This document shows positions 45,125 through 53,925 of a stretch of DNA of 64,000 nt, piece by piece. Made by a program: the position numbers and the translations under genes. The notes below the pieces were generated by a model. It was not told the origin of the DNA, did no database searches, and was given only the letters and a program-made list of their open reading frames with translations. Position 1 is the stretch's first letter, and the number at the start of each line of letters is the position of its first letter. Source of the stretch: Actinomycetospora sp. NBRC 106378 (GTDB lineage: Bacteria; Actinomycetota; Actinomycetes; Mycobacteriales; Pseudonocardiaceae); assembly GCF_030269685.1 (NCBI RefSeq), contig NZ_BSTT01000005.1, positions 310,001 through 374,000 of the forward strand, written 5' to 3'.

Positions 45125-46541
45125 TCTCCTCGACCCCCTTCCCGACCGTCCCCTCTCCCCGCACGCCGGGCCGGGGGCGGCGCCCTCGACCGCAGCCGCG
45201 CAGCGCGACCGCCGCGCCCGTCGTCGCCGCCGGGCCGTCCTGACGGCGGGTGCGGGTGCCCTGCTCGCGGCCGTCGTCGGGCTGGCCACCTCCGCCGCCG
45301 CCGTGCCGACCGGCGAGAGCTGGGGCAGCGAGCTGTCGGTCTCGGGCGGGGACGACGTCAACGTGAAGCTCGTCGACGGTGCCGTGCGCCTGGTGACGCC
45401 GTCGACGGCGAAGGCGCGCTCGGAGGGTGTGATGGTCCTCCCGCCGCGCCGTCCCGCCGTGGCGACGAACGCGATCACGACGGCCCTCACCGCGGACGTG
45501 CCCCCCGGGACGTCCGCCCGCGTCGACGTCCGCGGCGTCCTGCCCGACGGCTCGTGGAGCCCGTGGCTGCCGTCGAAGGACGGCACGCGCACCGTGCTGC
45601 CCGCCCTCACCACCCAGATCCAGGCCCGGATCGTCATGATCGGCGGCGACGGCGCGGTGAGCCCGGCGGTGGAGCGGCTCTGGCTGACCACGTCCACCAC
45701 GTCGGCGTCCCCGGCCTCCGCCACCGCTCCCGCGGCGCCCGCCACCACCGCCGCGGCGACGACCACCCCGGCCCCGAGCACGACGGCGCCGACCACACGG
45801 CCCACCACGACCACCGTGGTGCCGATCCGGCCGTCCACCCCGACGCCGACCCCGAACTCGAGCCCCGCCCCGGCGCCGGCGGCCAAGCCGATCTGGGACG
45901 CCGCCATCACCGCCCAGGGCCTCGGGATGTTCAAGGACACGCCCTGGAACATGGTCGGGGCGAAGACGCCGACGGTGGTCCCGGCCACCGACCTCGCAGG
46001 TCGCAAGGCGCTGCGCTTCACGATGCCCGGCGGCGGGAAGCGCTCGGAGATCGAGCCGAACGTCGACAACTTCACCGAGGGTCAGGACCGCTACATCCGG
46101 CTCTCGGTGCGCCTGGCCGACGGCTTCCCCGTGAACGCGAACTCCTGGCAGCTCATCACGCAGTTCAAGAACGAGGGCACCGGGAGCCCGCCCCTGGAGC
46201 TGCGGATCGGCAACGGCAACTACATCCTCTCCGGCGGGTTCGACCACCCCGGCGGGTCGAAGAACTTCGACAAGGTCGTCGCCCCGGCGGTCACGGGCAA
46301 GGTCACCATGATCGTGCTGCACGTGAAGTTCTCGTCCACCAGCTCCACGAGCGTGGTCGACGCGTGGGTCGACGGTCAGCAGAAGGTCGCGGGGTTCCAC
46401 CCGCCGGGCGGCACCCTCTACCCCGGGAACTACAGCTACTGGAAGCTCGGTCTCTACCGCGACACGGCGATCGGCCAGACCGCCACCTACGAGCTCTCCG
46501 ACGCACGGCTCGGCACCTCGTACGCGTCCGTGGCCGGCTGA
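45108..46541 (+). CDS. Secreted polysaccharide-lyase-like protein with the shared N-domain
   Basis: A 477-residue exported protein. An Arg-rich start and hydrophobic stretch near residues 43-65 form a signal or anchor. The N-domain (ESWGSELSVSGGDD to RLWLTTS) is clearly paralogous to that of the upstream gene. After a Thr/Pro linker (200-262), WDAAITAQGLGMFKDT begins a lectin-like fold with KRSEIEPNVDNF, RLADGFPVNANSWQLITQFKNEG, HVKFSS and YWKLGLYRDTA, matching the heparin-lyase-type (PF14099-like) family. Glycan cleavage or binding is therefore possible. GTG start overlaps the previous gene by 17 nt. Confidence 0.8.
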   Translation: MSRPADLLDPLPDRPLSPHAGPGAAPSTAAAQRDRRARRRRRAVLTAGAGALLAAVVGLATSAAAVPTGESWGSELSVSGGDDVNVKLVDGAVRLVTPSTAKARSEGVMVLPPRRPAVATNAITTALTADVPPGTSARVDVRGVLPDGSWSPWLPSKDGTRTVLPALTTQIQARIVMIGGDGAVSPAVERLWLTTSTTSASPASATAPAAPATTAAATTTPAPSTTAPTTRPTTTTVVPIRPSTPTPTPNSSPAPAPAAKPIWDAAITAQGLGMFKDTPWNMVGAKTPTVVPATDLAGRKALRFTMPGGGKRSEIEPNVDNFTEGQDRYIRLSVRLADGFPVNANSWQLITQFKNEGTGSPPLELRIGNGNYILSGGFDHPGGSKNFDKVVAPAVTGKVTMIVLHVKFSSTSSTSVVDAWVDGQQKVAGFHPPGGTLYPGNYSYWKLGLYRDTAIGQTATYELSDARLGTSYASVAG

Positions 46542-46561
46542 CGATCCGCTTCGGAACCGAG

Positions 46562-46606
46562 CGAACGGCACTCTCGCGCGATCTATGTGCGCGAGGGTGC
46601 CGTTCG
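46562..46606. repeat. 45-bp dispersed palindromic repeat, copy C
   Basis: Arms CGAACGGCACTCTCGC (46562-46577) and GCGAGGGTGCCGTTCG (46591-46606) around GCGATCTATGTGC. It lies 20 nt after the lyase-like gene and can end its transcript before ftsZ. Core orientation equals copy B and is opposite to copy A. Confidence 0.83.
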
Positions 46607-46759
46607 TTCGCATCGGGCGCCCTGAAGTCTCGACCCGTCATCCAGAGTTCGCACCGGCTCGGGCAGACGGGTGACATCGACGCGGGACACGCCCGGCGCG
46701 CCTGCGTGCATCACGCGGTGTCGGCTGCCTACGGTCGCGCGGACACCGGAACGGGGAGT

Positions 46760-46791
46760 CCTCGACCATAGACCTCCAGCTGAGGTCGAGG
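46760..46791 (+). promoter_or_regulatory. Structured element in the ftsZ leader
   Basis: CCTCGACC (46760-46767) can pair with GGTCGAGG (46784-46791); inside it GACCTC-CAGCT-GAGGTC (46771-46787) forms an alternative hairpin. The two pairings share bases and are mutually exclusive. It lies 58-89 nt before the ftsZ ATG. A -10-like TACGGT (46730-46735) upstream would place it in the mRNA leader. Confidence 0.5.
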
Positions 46792-46848
46792 GTTGAGGGT
46801 CGCCCCGCGTGTCGGCCGGTGTCGCCGTCCGCAGTGAGAGGAAGTCCC

Positions 46849-48114
46849 ATGACGCCCCCGCACAACTACCTGGCCGTGATCAAGGTCGTCGGCATCGGTG
46901 GCGGCGGGGTCAACGCCGTCAACCGCATGATCGAGGTCGGCCTCAAGGGCGTCGAGTTCATCGCGGTGAACACCGACGCCCAGGCCCTGCTGATGTCCGA
47001 CGCCGACGTCAAGCTCGACGTCGGTCGCGAGCTCACCCGCGGCCTCGGCGCCGGCGCGGCCCCCGACGTGGGCCGCCGCGCGGCCGAGGACCACGCCGAG
47101 GAGATCGAGGAGGTCCTCAAGGGGGCCGACATGGTCTTCGTGACGGCGGGTGAGGGCGGCGGGACCGGTACCGGCGGTGCCCCCGTCGTCGCCGGCATCG
47201 CCCGCAAGCTCGGCGCCCTGACGATCGGTGTGGTCACCCGCCCCTTCTCGTTCGAGGGCAAGCGTCGCGCGACCCAGGCCGAGAACGGCATCCAGGAGCT
47301 GCGCAACGAGTGCGACACGCTCATCGTCATCCCGAACGACCGGCTGCTGCAGCTCGGCGACGTGTCGCTGTCGCTGATGGACGCCTTCCGGTCCGCCGAC
47401 GAGGTGCTCCTCTCCGGGGTCCAGGGCATCACCGACCTCATCACGACGCCGGGTCTGATCAACCTGGACTTCGCCGACGTCAAGAGCGTCATGTCCGGCG
47501 CCGGCAGCGCCCTGATGGGCATCGGGTCCGCGCGGGGCGACGGCCGCAGCGTCGAGGCGGCGGGCAAGGCGATCAACTCGCCCCTGCTCGAGGCCTCGAT
47601 GGACGGCGCGTACGGCGTGCTGCTCTCGATCGCGGGTGGCTCGGACCTCGGCCTGTTCGAGATCAACGAGGCCGCCTCGCTGGTGCAGGAGGCCGCGCAC
47701 CCCGACGCGAACATCATCTTCGGGACGGTGATCGACGACTCGCTCGGCGACGAGGTCCGCGTCACCGTCATCGCCGCCGGGTTCGACTCCGGCACCGTGC
47801 CCCACGCGAAGGCCGTCCCGAGCGCCATCGGGCAGTCCTCGCGCGGGCAGGCGCCGGGCCGCGGGTCGATCGCCCCCGGGGACTCCGGCCCGCGGCACTC
47901 GCAGCCGCCGAGCCAGCCCCAGCCGGTGATCCCGGCCGCCGTCGCGCAGGCGCCGACCACCCCGGCCACGCCGGTGCCGAAGCCCGAGGAGCTCGAGGCC
48001 TCGCGCCAGGGCGCCGCGGGCACGGAGAAGGAGCCCGCGGCCGCGGAGAAGGCGGAGAAGCCGGCGAAGAAGGCCGAGGAGGACGACGTCGACGTCCCCT
48101 CGTTCATGCGCTGA
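46849..48114 (+). CDS. ftsZ: Cell division GTPase FtsZ
   Basis: A 421-residue tubulin homologue that forms the Z ring. [17 protein letters not shown] near residue 9, NTDAQAL near 43, and [18 protein letters not shown] near 100 (tubulin signature) bind [25 protein letters not shown] near 204 holds the T7 catalytic loop. The linker (315-405) is Pro/Gln/Lys-rich and the last residues [10 protein letters not shown] are the conserved tail bound by SepF and FtsW in actinobacteria. ATG after GAGAGGAAGTCCC. Confidence 0.97.
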   Translation: MTPPHNYLAVIKVVGIGGGGVNAVNRMIEVGLKGVEFIAVNTDAQALLMSDADVKLDVGRELTRGLGAGAAPDVGRRAAEDHAEEIEEVLKGADMVFVTAGEGGGTGTGGAPVVAGIARKLGALTIGVVTRPFSFEGKRRATQAENGIQELRNECDTLIVIPNDRLLQLGDVSLSLMDAFRSADEVLLSGVQGITDLITTPGLINLDFADVKSVMSGAGSALMGIGSARGDGRSVEAAGKAINSPLLEASMDGAYGVLLSIAGGSDLGLFEINEAASLVQEAAHPDANIIFGTVIDDSLGDEVRVTVIAAGFDSGTVPHAKAVPSAIGQSSRGQAPGRGSIAPGDSGPRHSQPPSQPQPVIPAAVAQAPTTPATPVPKPEELEASRQGAAGTEKEPAAAEKAEKPAKKAEEDDVDVPSFMR

Positions 48115-48143
48115 GCACCATCGGGTCGGCGGGGCCTGGGACC

Positions 48144-48863
48144 ATGGGTGGCGTGCGGGTACGTCGTGTGCTGACCACGCGTGCGGGCGGCCGGTCGAGG
48201 CCCCCGTACGACTCCTTCAATCTCGGTGACCACGTCGGGGACGACCCGGCGGCGGTCGCCGCCAACCGCGAGCGCCTGGCCCGGGGGATCGGGCTGGACG
48301 CGGCGCGGGTCGCGTGGATGAACCAGGTCCACGGGACCGACGTGGCGGTCGTGGAGGGCCCGCAGGACGCGGTCCCGACGGCGGACGTGCTCGTGACCGA
48401 GGAGCCGCGCCTCGCACTCGCCGTCGTCGTGGCCGACTGCGTGCCGGTCCTGCTGGCCGACGCCGAGGCCGGCATCGTCGCGGCGGCCCACGCGGGCCGC
48501 ACCGGAGCGGCCGCGGGCGTCCTGCCCGCCGCCCTCGCGACGATGGAGAAGCTCGGCGCCGAGCGGGAGCGCGTCGACGTCCTGCTCGGTCCGAGCGTGT
48601 GCGGGCAGTGCTACGAGGTGCCCGAGGCGATGCGCGACGAGGTCGACGCCGCCCTGCCAGGGAGCGCGGGCACCACCCGGATCGGCACGCCGTCGCTGGA
48701 CCTGCGGGCGGGGCTCGTGCGGCAGCTGCGCGGCGAGGGCGTCACCGCGGTGGACGCCGACTCCCGGTGCACGCTCGAGGACGACCAGCTCTTCAGCCAC
48801 CGTCGTGCGCGGCCCACCGGGCGGCTGGCCGGGGTGATCTGGTGGGAGTACGACCGCCGGTGA
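48144..48863 (+). CDS. pgeF: Laccase-domain purine nucleoside phosphorylase / peptidoglycan editing factor
   Basis: A 239-residue YfiH/PgeF-type protein. It likely removes L-Ser misplaced in muropeptides or acts on purine nucleosides. NQVHGTDVAVV near residue 55, VVADCVPVLLAD near 97, AHAGRTGAAAGVLPAAL near 117, and GPSVCGQCYEVPEAM near 149 provide the Cys/His metal ligands; HxGR replaces the common HAGWRG. ATG 48144 chosen; GTG 48153 is close. GTGA overlap with the YggS gene. Counterpart of Rv2149c. Confidence 0.88.
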   Translation: MGGVRVRRVLTTRAGGRSRPPYDSFNLGDHVGDDPAAVAANRERLARGIGLDAARVAWMNQVHGTDVAVVEGPQDAVPTADVLVTEEPRLALAVVVADCVPVLLADAEAGIVAAAHAGRTGAAAGVLPAALATMEKLGAERERVDVLLGPSVCGQCYEVPEAMRDEVDAALPGSAGTTRIGTPSLDLRAGLVRQLRGEGVTAVDADSRCTLEDDQLFSHRRARPTGRLAGVIWWEYDRR

Positions 48864-49579
48864 CACCCGATGCCCGCCGCGAGACGCTCCGGGCCGCCCT
48901 CGCCGACGTCCGGGCCCGGATCGACGCCGCGGCCCGGGACGCCGGACGCGATCCCGCGGAGGTGGAGCTCCTCGCGGTCACGAAGACCTGGCCCGCCTCG
49001 GACGTCGCCCTCCTGACCGACCTCGGGCTCGCCGAGTTCGGGGAGAACAAGGAGCAGGAGGGCGCGGCCAAGGCCGAGGAGCTCACGGCGCTGCGCCCCG
49101 ACGCCGTCGCGCGGTGGCGGATCGTGGGGCGCCTGCAGCGCAACAAGGCCCGCTCCCTCGCCCGCTGGGCGCACGCCGTGGACTCGGTCGACTCGCCGCG
49201 CCTCGCCGACGCGCTGGACCGCGCGGCGGGCGCTGCCCTGGACGCGGGGGAGCGCTCCGGTCCGCTGCACGTGCTCGTCCAGGTGAGCCTCGACGGGGCC
49301 GAGGGCCGGGGCGGGGTGGACGTGGACCACGTGCAGGCGCTGGCCGAGCGTGTCGACGCGTTGGCCCATCTGTCCCTCGACGGCGTGATGACGGTGGCTC
49401 CGCGCGACGCCGACCCCGCCGAGGCGTTCGGCACGTTTGCCGCGGTCGCCGAGCGGGTGCGGTGCGCGTTCCCGCACGCGAGGACCCTCTCAGCAGGCAT
49501 GTCGGGCGATCTCGAGGCCGCGATCGAGCACGGTTCGACGTGTGTGCGTGTCGGTACGGCTCTCCTCGGCACCCGGTAG
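48860..49579 (+). CDS. YggS/PROSC-family pyridoxal phosphate homeostasis protein
   Basis: A 239-residue single-barrel PLP protein. The PLP lysine is in LLAVTKTWPASDV near residue 41. FGENKEQEG, WRIVGRLQRNKAR near 92, HLSLDGVMTVAPRD near 168, LSAGMSGDLEAAIEHGSTCVRVGTALLGTR at the end are family blocks (GMSxDxxxAI, RxGxxxFG-like). It buffers PLP and binds no other substrate known. The start is GTG overlapping pgeF. Rv2148c is the counterpart. Confidence 0.92.
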   Translation: MTPDARRETLRAALADVRARIDAAARDAGRDPAEVELLAVTKTWPASDVALLTDLGLAEFGENKEQEGAAKAEELTALRPDAVARWRIVGRLQRNKARSLARWAHAVDSVDSPRLADALDRAAGAALDAGERSGPLHVLVQVSLDGAEGRGGVDVDHVQALAERVDALAHLSLDGVMTVAPRDADPAEAFGTFAAVAERVRCAFPHARTLSAGMSGDLEAAIEHGSTCVRVGTALLGTR

Positions 49580-49661
49580 CTAGCGTTCCGTGTGAGTGAA
49601 TGACACGGATGTAAGTCGGCTGTCTCGCGGGTCGGTCGGCGGTGAAGGGGAGAGGGCTGCC

Positions 49662-50639
49662 ATGACCGCACTGCACCGCGTGAAGGCGTACTTCGGCATG
49701 GTGCCCGCGGACGAGTTGGACGCCTACGACGGGTACGGCGACCACGATCCGTACGGCGACCGCCTCTCCCGGGCCGGGGAGCGCTACGACGGCCACGCCG
49801 GCGACCGCTACGGCCGCCGGCGCGAGTCGGACCGTTACGAGTCCGACCGCTTCGAGGAGCGCCGTGACTCCCGCGACTCCCGCGACTCCTACGAGGACCG
49901 CTACGAGTCCGACCGGTACGACGACCGCTTCTCCTCCGAGCGCTACGAGCGGCGGTCCGCCCCCGAGCGCGACCGGCCGCTGTCCGACGACCGGGCCCGC
50001 GCCCCGCGGCCCCGGGACCCCGAGTCCGAGGGGCGCGCCGAGCGCGACCTCCCGCGGCTCGCCGCCGACGACCGGACGACGTCCGGTGACCGTGACGAGG
50101 AGGCCGACGTGTCCGTCCGCTCGAACGCCCGTGGTCGGAGCTGGGAGCAGAACACCGGCCCGAACCACACCTCGCGGTCCCGCGGCGGCGCCCTCGCCGC
50201 CGTCGGCAGCTCCTCGTCGGGGACCCCCGGCTCGCTCTCGGGGTCGCTCGCGGCCGGGTCCGCCACCGAGGCGCTGCGCGCGTCCGGCGCGGCCGCCCTG
50301 GCGCTCTCCGAGGAGCCGGTCCGCCCGGTCCGTGCCGTCGAGGCGCCGCCGGCGAAGGCCCCCGACACCCCTGCCGTCCCGGAGATCACCACGCTGCGGC
50401 CCACCAGCTACAACGAGGCCCGGGTGATCGGCGAGCGCTACCGGGACGGCATTCCGGTGATCATGAACCTCACCGAGATGGACGACGCCGCGGCGAAGCG
50501 CCTCGTCGACTTCGCGGCGGGTCTGGCCTTCGCGCTGCGGGGCTCGATCGAGAAGGTCACCAACCGCGTGTTCCTTCTCTCACCGCCCAACGTCGAGGTC
50601 TCCGCGACCGAGCGGCGCAAGTTCGCCGAGACGTCCTGA
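49662..50639 (+). CDS. sepF: Cell division protein SepF, extended linker
   Basis: A 325-residue protein, longer than Rv2147c (241). The N-terminal amphipathic helix [15 protein letters not shown] binds the membrane. A very long Arg/Asp/Tyr-rich disordered linker (residues about 20-245, with RDSRDSRDS and RYESDRY repeats) follows. The C-terminal domain ([67 protein letters not shown]) binds the FtsZ tail and dimerises. ATG after GGGAGAGGGCTGCC. Confidence 0.95.
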   Translation: MTALHRVKAYFGMVPADELDAYDGYGDHDPYGDRLSRAGERYDGHAGDRYGRRRESDRYESDRFEERRDSRDSRDSYEDRYESDRYDDRFSSERYERRSAPERDRPLSDDRARAPRPRDPESEGRAERDLPRLAADDRTTSGDRDEEADVSVRSNARGRSWEQNTGPNHTSRSRGGALAAVGSSSSGTPGSLSGSLAAGSATEALRASGAAALALSEEPVRPVRAVEAPPAKAPDTPAVPEITTLRPTSYNEARVIGERYRDGIPVIMNLTEMDDAAAKRLVDFAAGLAFALRGSIEKVTNRVFLLSPPNVEVSATERRKFAETS

Positions 50640-51024
50640 CCCGCTGTTCCTGAGCTGAATCTGAGAGCGGGCAAGCCCTCCGCGGGCGATTGCGGTGGGT
50701 GGTCGGACGGGGGCGGTGAGCGTCCGTCCGGCCCAGTGCTGCCGCGTGGAGCAGGGGAAGTCCCGTGGCTACGGCCGGTCGACATCGGTGAGCGGTCCCG
50801 CACCGTCCGGCCGATCGCTCTCTGGCGTGTCGCGAGGTACGCGTGTGGGTGGCCTGTCCATGATCCGTGGCACTGAGTCACCGATCGGGCGTCGTTCGCA
50901 GCGCATCCCTGGACCCGTCCACTATGGTTCACCTGCTCGCAGAGGTCATACTCTGCGTGTCGCGGAGCTCGAAGAGCCCGAGGTACCTGGGGTTCCGCAG
51001 CCGAGGAGTGCTTGAGGAGATCCG
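50640..51024 (+). other. Intergenic region between sepF and wag31; no yggT
   Basis: 385 nt. Mycobacteria and most actinobacteria place the membrane protein gene yggT here; no hydrophobic ORF is present. The only ORF (50695-51015, 106 aa) is Arg/Ser-rich and unlikely. GGACGG...CCGTCC near 50705-50730 could be a weak terminator of sepF. The wag31 control region begins near 50925. Confidence 0.55.
50938..50957. promoter_or_regulatory. Perfect inverted repeat in the wag31 control region
   Basis: CGCAGAG-GTCATA-CTCTGCG, 67 nt before the wag31 ATG. TACTCT (50949-50954) inside it could be a -10 box with GGTTCA (50926-50931) 17 nt upstream as a weak -35, so a bound factor would cover the promoter. 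Confidence 0.5.
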
Positions 51025-51963
51025 ATGCCGCTGACCCCTGCCGACGTCCACAACGTCGCGTTCAGCAAGCCGCCGATCGGCAAGAGGGGCTACAACGAGG
51101 ACGAGGTCGACGCGTTCCTCGACCTCGTGGAGGCCGAGCTCGGGCGCCTGCTGGAGGAGAACAACGATCTCCGCGAGCAGGTCGAACAGCTCGAGCAGCA
51201 GCTCTCGAGTGCCCACGCCGATCTGGACGATGCCCGTAGCAAGGCCGCGCAGGCCCCGTCCCAGCAGAGCGGACCGTCGCAGCCGCCCGCGCCGGCGACC
51301 ACGATGGTCCAGCCGCCGCAGCAGCGACCCGTCGAGGACGCGCCGCGCACGGTCCAGCAGCCGATGCCCGTGGCCCAGCCCGTGCAGCAGCAGCAGCAGT
51401 CGATCGTGCCGCCGCCCTTCGGCGCCGAGCCCTCGCCCATGGGCGGGGGTGACCACCACGTCCAGGCCGCGAAGGTCCTGGGCCTCGCCCAGGAGATGGC
51501 CGACCGGCTGACCGCCGAGGCCAAGTCCGAGGCCGACGGCATGCTCTCCGACGCCCGGACCAAGTCCGAGCAGCTGCTCTCCGAGGCCCGCACGAAGTCC
51601 GACAGCATGGTCAACGAGGCGCGCAGCCGCGCCGAGACGATGCTGAACGACGCGCGGACCCGCGCGGAGACGCTGGAGCGGCAGGCCCGCGACAAGGCCT
51701 CGACGCTCGAGCGGGACGCGCAGCGCAAGCACAACGAGACGATCACCCTGATCGAGCAGCAGAAGAGCGGCCTCGAGAAGAAGATCGACGAGCTGCGCAC
51801 CTTCGAGCGGGAGTACCGCACGCGGCTCAAGACGTACCTGGAGTCCCAGCTGCGTGACCTCGAGGGTCGTGGGTCGGCGGCGCCGGCCGACGGGTCGAGC
51901 CGCAACGGTTCCGGGGGATACGCCACCAGCGGTTACGGCTCCCGGGCCGAAGCCGGCAGCTGA
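51025..51963 (+). CDS. wag31: Polar growth protein DivIVA/Wag31
   Basis: A 312-residue coiled-coil scaffold that marks the poles and recruits wall synthesis. [39 protein letters not shown] is the membrane-binding domain, and a first coil (residues 40-75) follows. A Gln/Pro-rich gap (75-140) leads to the long C-terminal coil (145-275) with [14 protein letters not shown] and repeats EARTKSD/ARTRAE. A Gly/Ser-rich tail ends it. ATG after TTGAGGAGATCC. Polar growth protein as in mycobacteria (Rv2145c). Confidence 0.96.
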   Translation: MPLTPADVHNVAFSKPPIGKRGYNEDEVDAFLDLVEAELGRLLEENNDLREQVEQLEQQLSSAHADLDDARSKAAQAPSQQSGPSQPPAPATTMVQPPQQRPVEDAPRTVQQPMPVAQPVQQQQQSIVPPPFGAEPSPMGGGDHHVQAAKVLGLAQEMADRLTAEAKSEADGMLSDARTKSEQLLSEARTKSDSMVNEARSRAETMLNDARTRAETLERQARDKASTLERDAQRKHNETITLIEQQKSGLEKKIDELRTFEREYRTRLKTYLESQLRDLEGRGSAAPADGSSRNGSGGYATSGYGSRAEAGS

Positions 51964-52034
51964 GTCGGGCGAGCCGTTCGGGGCAGGGGAAGGCTTCCGA
52001 TCGGTGACCCGACCCGCCCGTTGAGGGGTCGATC

Positions 52035-53894
52035 GTGCTACTGCTCGTCCTGGTCTGCGTCGTCGTGGCGTTCGCCCTGCTCGTGCTCGCCGTGGTCTCG
52101 GCCACGGCGGCCTGGGCGTGGGGCTCCGTCGCGGCGAGCGCGGTGGCCGCGGCCCTGCTGATCGCCGACGTCCTGCGGCGGCGTCGAGCGAGGTCGGCGG
52201 CGCCCGCCCCGGTCGGTGCGCCCGGCGGTCCCGGTGCACCGGGGCAGGAGCCCTGGGCGCAGCAGCAGCCCGGACCGTCGTCGTCGGCGCCTCTCGCCGC
52301 CCCGGGCGGTTCCGGACCGGCGCCGCAGGACGGTCCCGGTAGCCGGCCGTTCACCGGCGCGCCGCAGGGCGGGGCGCCGCAGCAGGGGCCGGCCGGGCGG
52401 CCGCCCATGCCGCCGCCCCCCGCTCGACCCCGTGGGATTCCGCGGGGGCTGCGGGCCTCGGCGTCGGGTCGTCTCGGGCACGACCCGTCCCGCGTGCCCA
52501 ACGCCCCCGAGGGCTCCCGTTTCCTGGGGCTCGTGCCGCTGCCCAACACACCCGCCGCCGGGCCCGGTGCCCGTCCGGGCGGGATGCCGCCGCAGGGTCC
52601 GCCCGGACCGCCGCGCGGACCGCAGGGACCGGGCCGCCCCGCGGACCCGCCACCGGCCGCGCCGGGATCGGCGCCGCGTGACACGGGGGAGCACGCTCCC
52701 GACACGGCGGCCGCCGACACCGCGGTCCGACGTCCCGCCGCGGACGAGGGGGCCACCCGCGCCGACGGCCAGGGACTCACCGCCGCCACAGTGGCAGCCG
52801 GCGTGGGTGCCGCGGCGGCCACCTCGTCGACCACGCACGAGCCCGAGGACGAGCAGGACGCCACCAACCGGATGTCCGCCGATGCGCTCGAGCGCGCCCG
52901 GCGCGAGGCGCCGCGTCGTCCGGACGATCGTCCCGACGCCGGGGCGGACACGACGAGCACCGTCTCCCGTCCCGGCGACGCGCAAGACGCTCCCGTCCGG
53001 GCCGCGGAGCCGCAGGTCCCGCGCGGCCCGGAGGCTCCGGCCGCCTTCGCGGCCGGTACCGCGGTGCAGGACGGGCGCCCTGGACATCCCGACGACGCGC
53101 GTCGCGCGCCCGAGGGTCCGGCCGGCCAGACGCCCGGCGGCGCCGAGCGCCAGGGACCCGGCCAGCCGCCGTACGGACGGCCGCCGCAGCAGGAGACGTT
53201 CGGGTCGGGCGCCCAGCAGGGGCGTGCCGCCCAGCAGGGCCAGGGATTCCCGGGTCAGCAGGCGCCGCAGGGCCAGCAGGCGCCGCAGGGCCAGCAGGCG
53301 CCGCAGGGCCAGCAGCCGGGCCAGAGCCAGATGCCGCAGGGTCAGGGGCCGCAGGGTCAGGGGCCGCAGGGTCAGGGGCCGCAGCAGCCGGCTCAGACCC
53401 GGCTCGGCGACGGCCCGCCACCGCAGGTCCCCACCGACGGCGACGCCGACGTGACCGCCACGCAGGCCCCGGCGGCCCAGTCGCCCGCCCAGTCCCTGCC
53501 GCCGCAGGGTCGTGAGACGCCCGACCACGGGGCGAACGGCGCCAACGGGGTCGCCGGCGAGCACGCCGGGGGCAACGGGAACGGCAACGGCCACGCTCGC
53601 CAGGCGCCGCCGTCGACGCCTCCTCCCATGACACCGCCGCCCGCCCGGGCGCCGGAGCCCGACGACGAGCAGCCCGACCGGACGAGCCTCGACGTCGTCG
53701 TCGCCCGGGTCGACGAGGTCCTCGTGATCGACGAGGAGCCGCGCTTCCACCTCGGACGCTGCGGCTACCTCTTCGGTCGCGAGGTGATCCCGCTGCCGGT
53801 GTCCGAGGCCATCGAACTCGGCTTCACCGGGTGCTCGTGGTGCACCCCGGTGCGGTCGCTCGCCGAGCAGCACGGGGCGGACAGCCGCCGCTGA
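52035..53894 (+). CDS. Long disordered membrane protein with C-terminal zinc-knuckle-like motif
   Basis: A 619-residue protein of unknown function right after wag31. Two N-terminal helices (residues 1-22 and 26-46) are followed by 500 residues of Pro/Gly/Gln-rich sequence. The last 80 residues hold FHLGRCGYLFGREVIPLPVSEAIELGFTGCSWC: a His-Cys...Cys-x-x-Cys pattern seen in small zinc-binding or Ada-like modules. DNA repeats cover 53256-53378. GTG start after TTGAGGGGTC. Position equals Rv2144c, but the extended middle is unlike it. It may link the pole to other factors; unproved. Confidence 0.7.
   Translation: MLLLVLVCVVVAFALLVLAVVSATAAWAWGSVAASAVAAALLIADVLRRRRARSAAPAPVGAPGGPGAPGQEPWAQQQPGPSSSAPLAAPGGSGPAPQDGPGSRPFTGAPQGGAPQQGPAGRPPMPPPPARPRGIPRGLRASASGRLGHDPSRVPNAPEGSRFLGLVPLPNTPAAGPGARPGGMPPQGPPGPPRGPQGPGRPADPPPAAPGSAPRDTGEHAPDTAAADTAVRRPAADEGATRADGQGLTAATVAAGVGAAAATSSTTHEPEDEQDATNRMSADALERARREAPRRPDDRPDAGADTTSTVSRPGDAQDAPVRAAEPQVPRGPEAPAAFAAGTAVQDGRPGHPDDARRAPEGPAGQTPGGAERQGPGQPPYGRPPQQETFGSGAQQGRAAQQGQGFPGQQAPQGQQAPQGQQAPQGQQPGQSQMPQGQGPQGQGPQGQGPQQPAQTRLGDGPPPQVPTDGDADVTATQAPAAQSPAQSLPPQGRETPDHGANGANGVAGEHAGGNGNGNGHARQAPPSTPPPMTPPPARAPEPDDEQPDRTSLDVVVARVDEVLVIDEEPRFHLGRCGYLFGREVIPLPVSEAIELGFTGCSWCTPVRSLAEQHGADSRR
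53256..53309 (+). repeat. 18-nt coding tandem repeat (x3)
   Basis: CAGCAGGCGCCGCAGGGC repeated three times exactly (53256, 53274, 53292), giving QQAPQG units in the disordered region of the wag31 neighbour. Confidence 0.85.
53334..53378 (+). repeat. 15-nt coding tandem repeat (x3)
   Basis: CCGCAGGGTCAGGGG repeated three times (53334, 53349, 53364), giving PQGQG units. Adjacent to the 18-nt repeat. Confidence 0.85.
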
Positions 53895-53925
53895 GGTGGC
53901 GCGGGTCGGGCCCGCCCGTGATCAG

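Noticed and set aside
50695-51015. 106-codon ORF between sepF and wag31
   Set aside because: Not hydrophobic, Arg/Ser-rich, covers the wag31 promoter, no relation to YggT.
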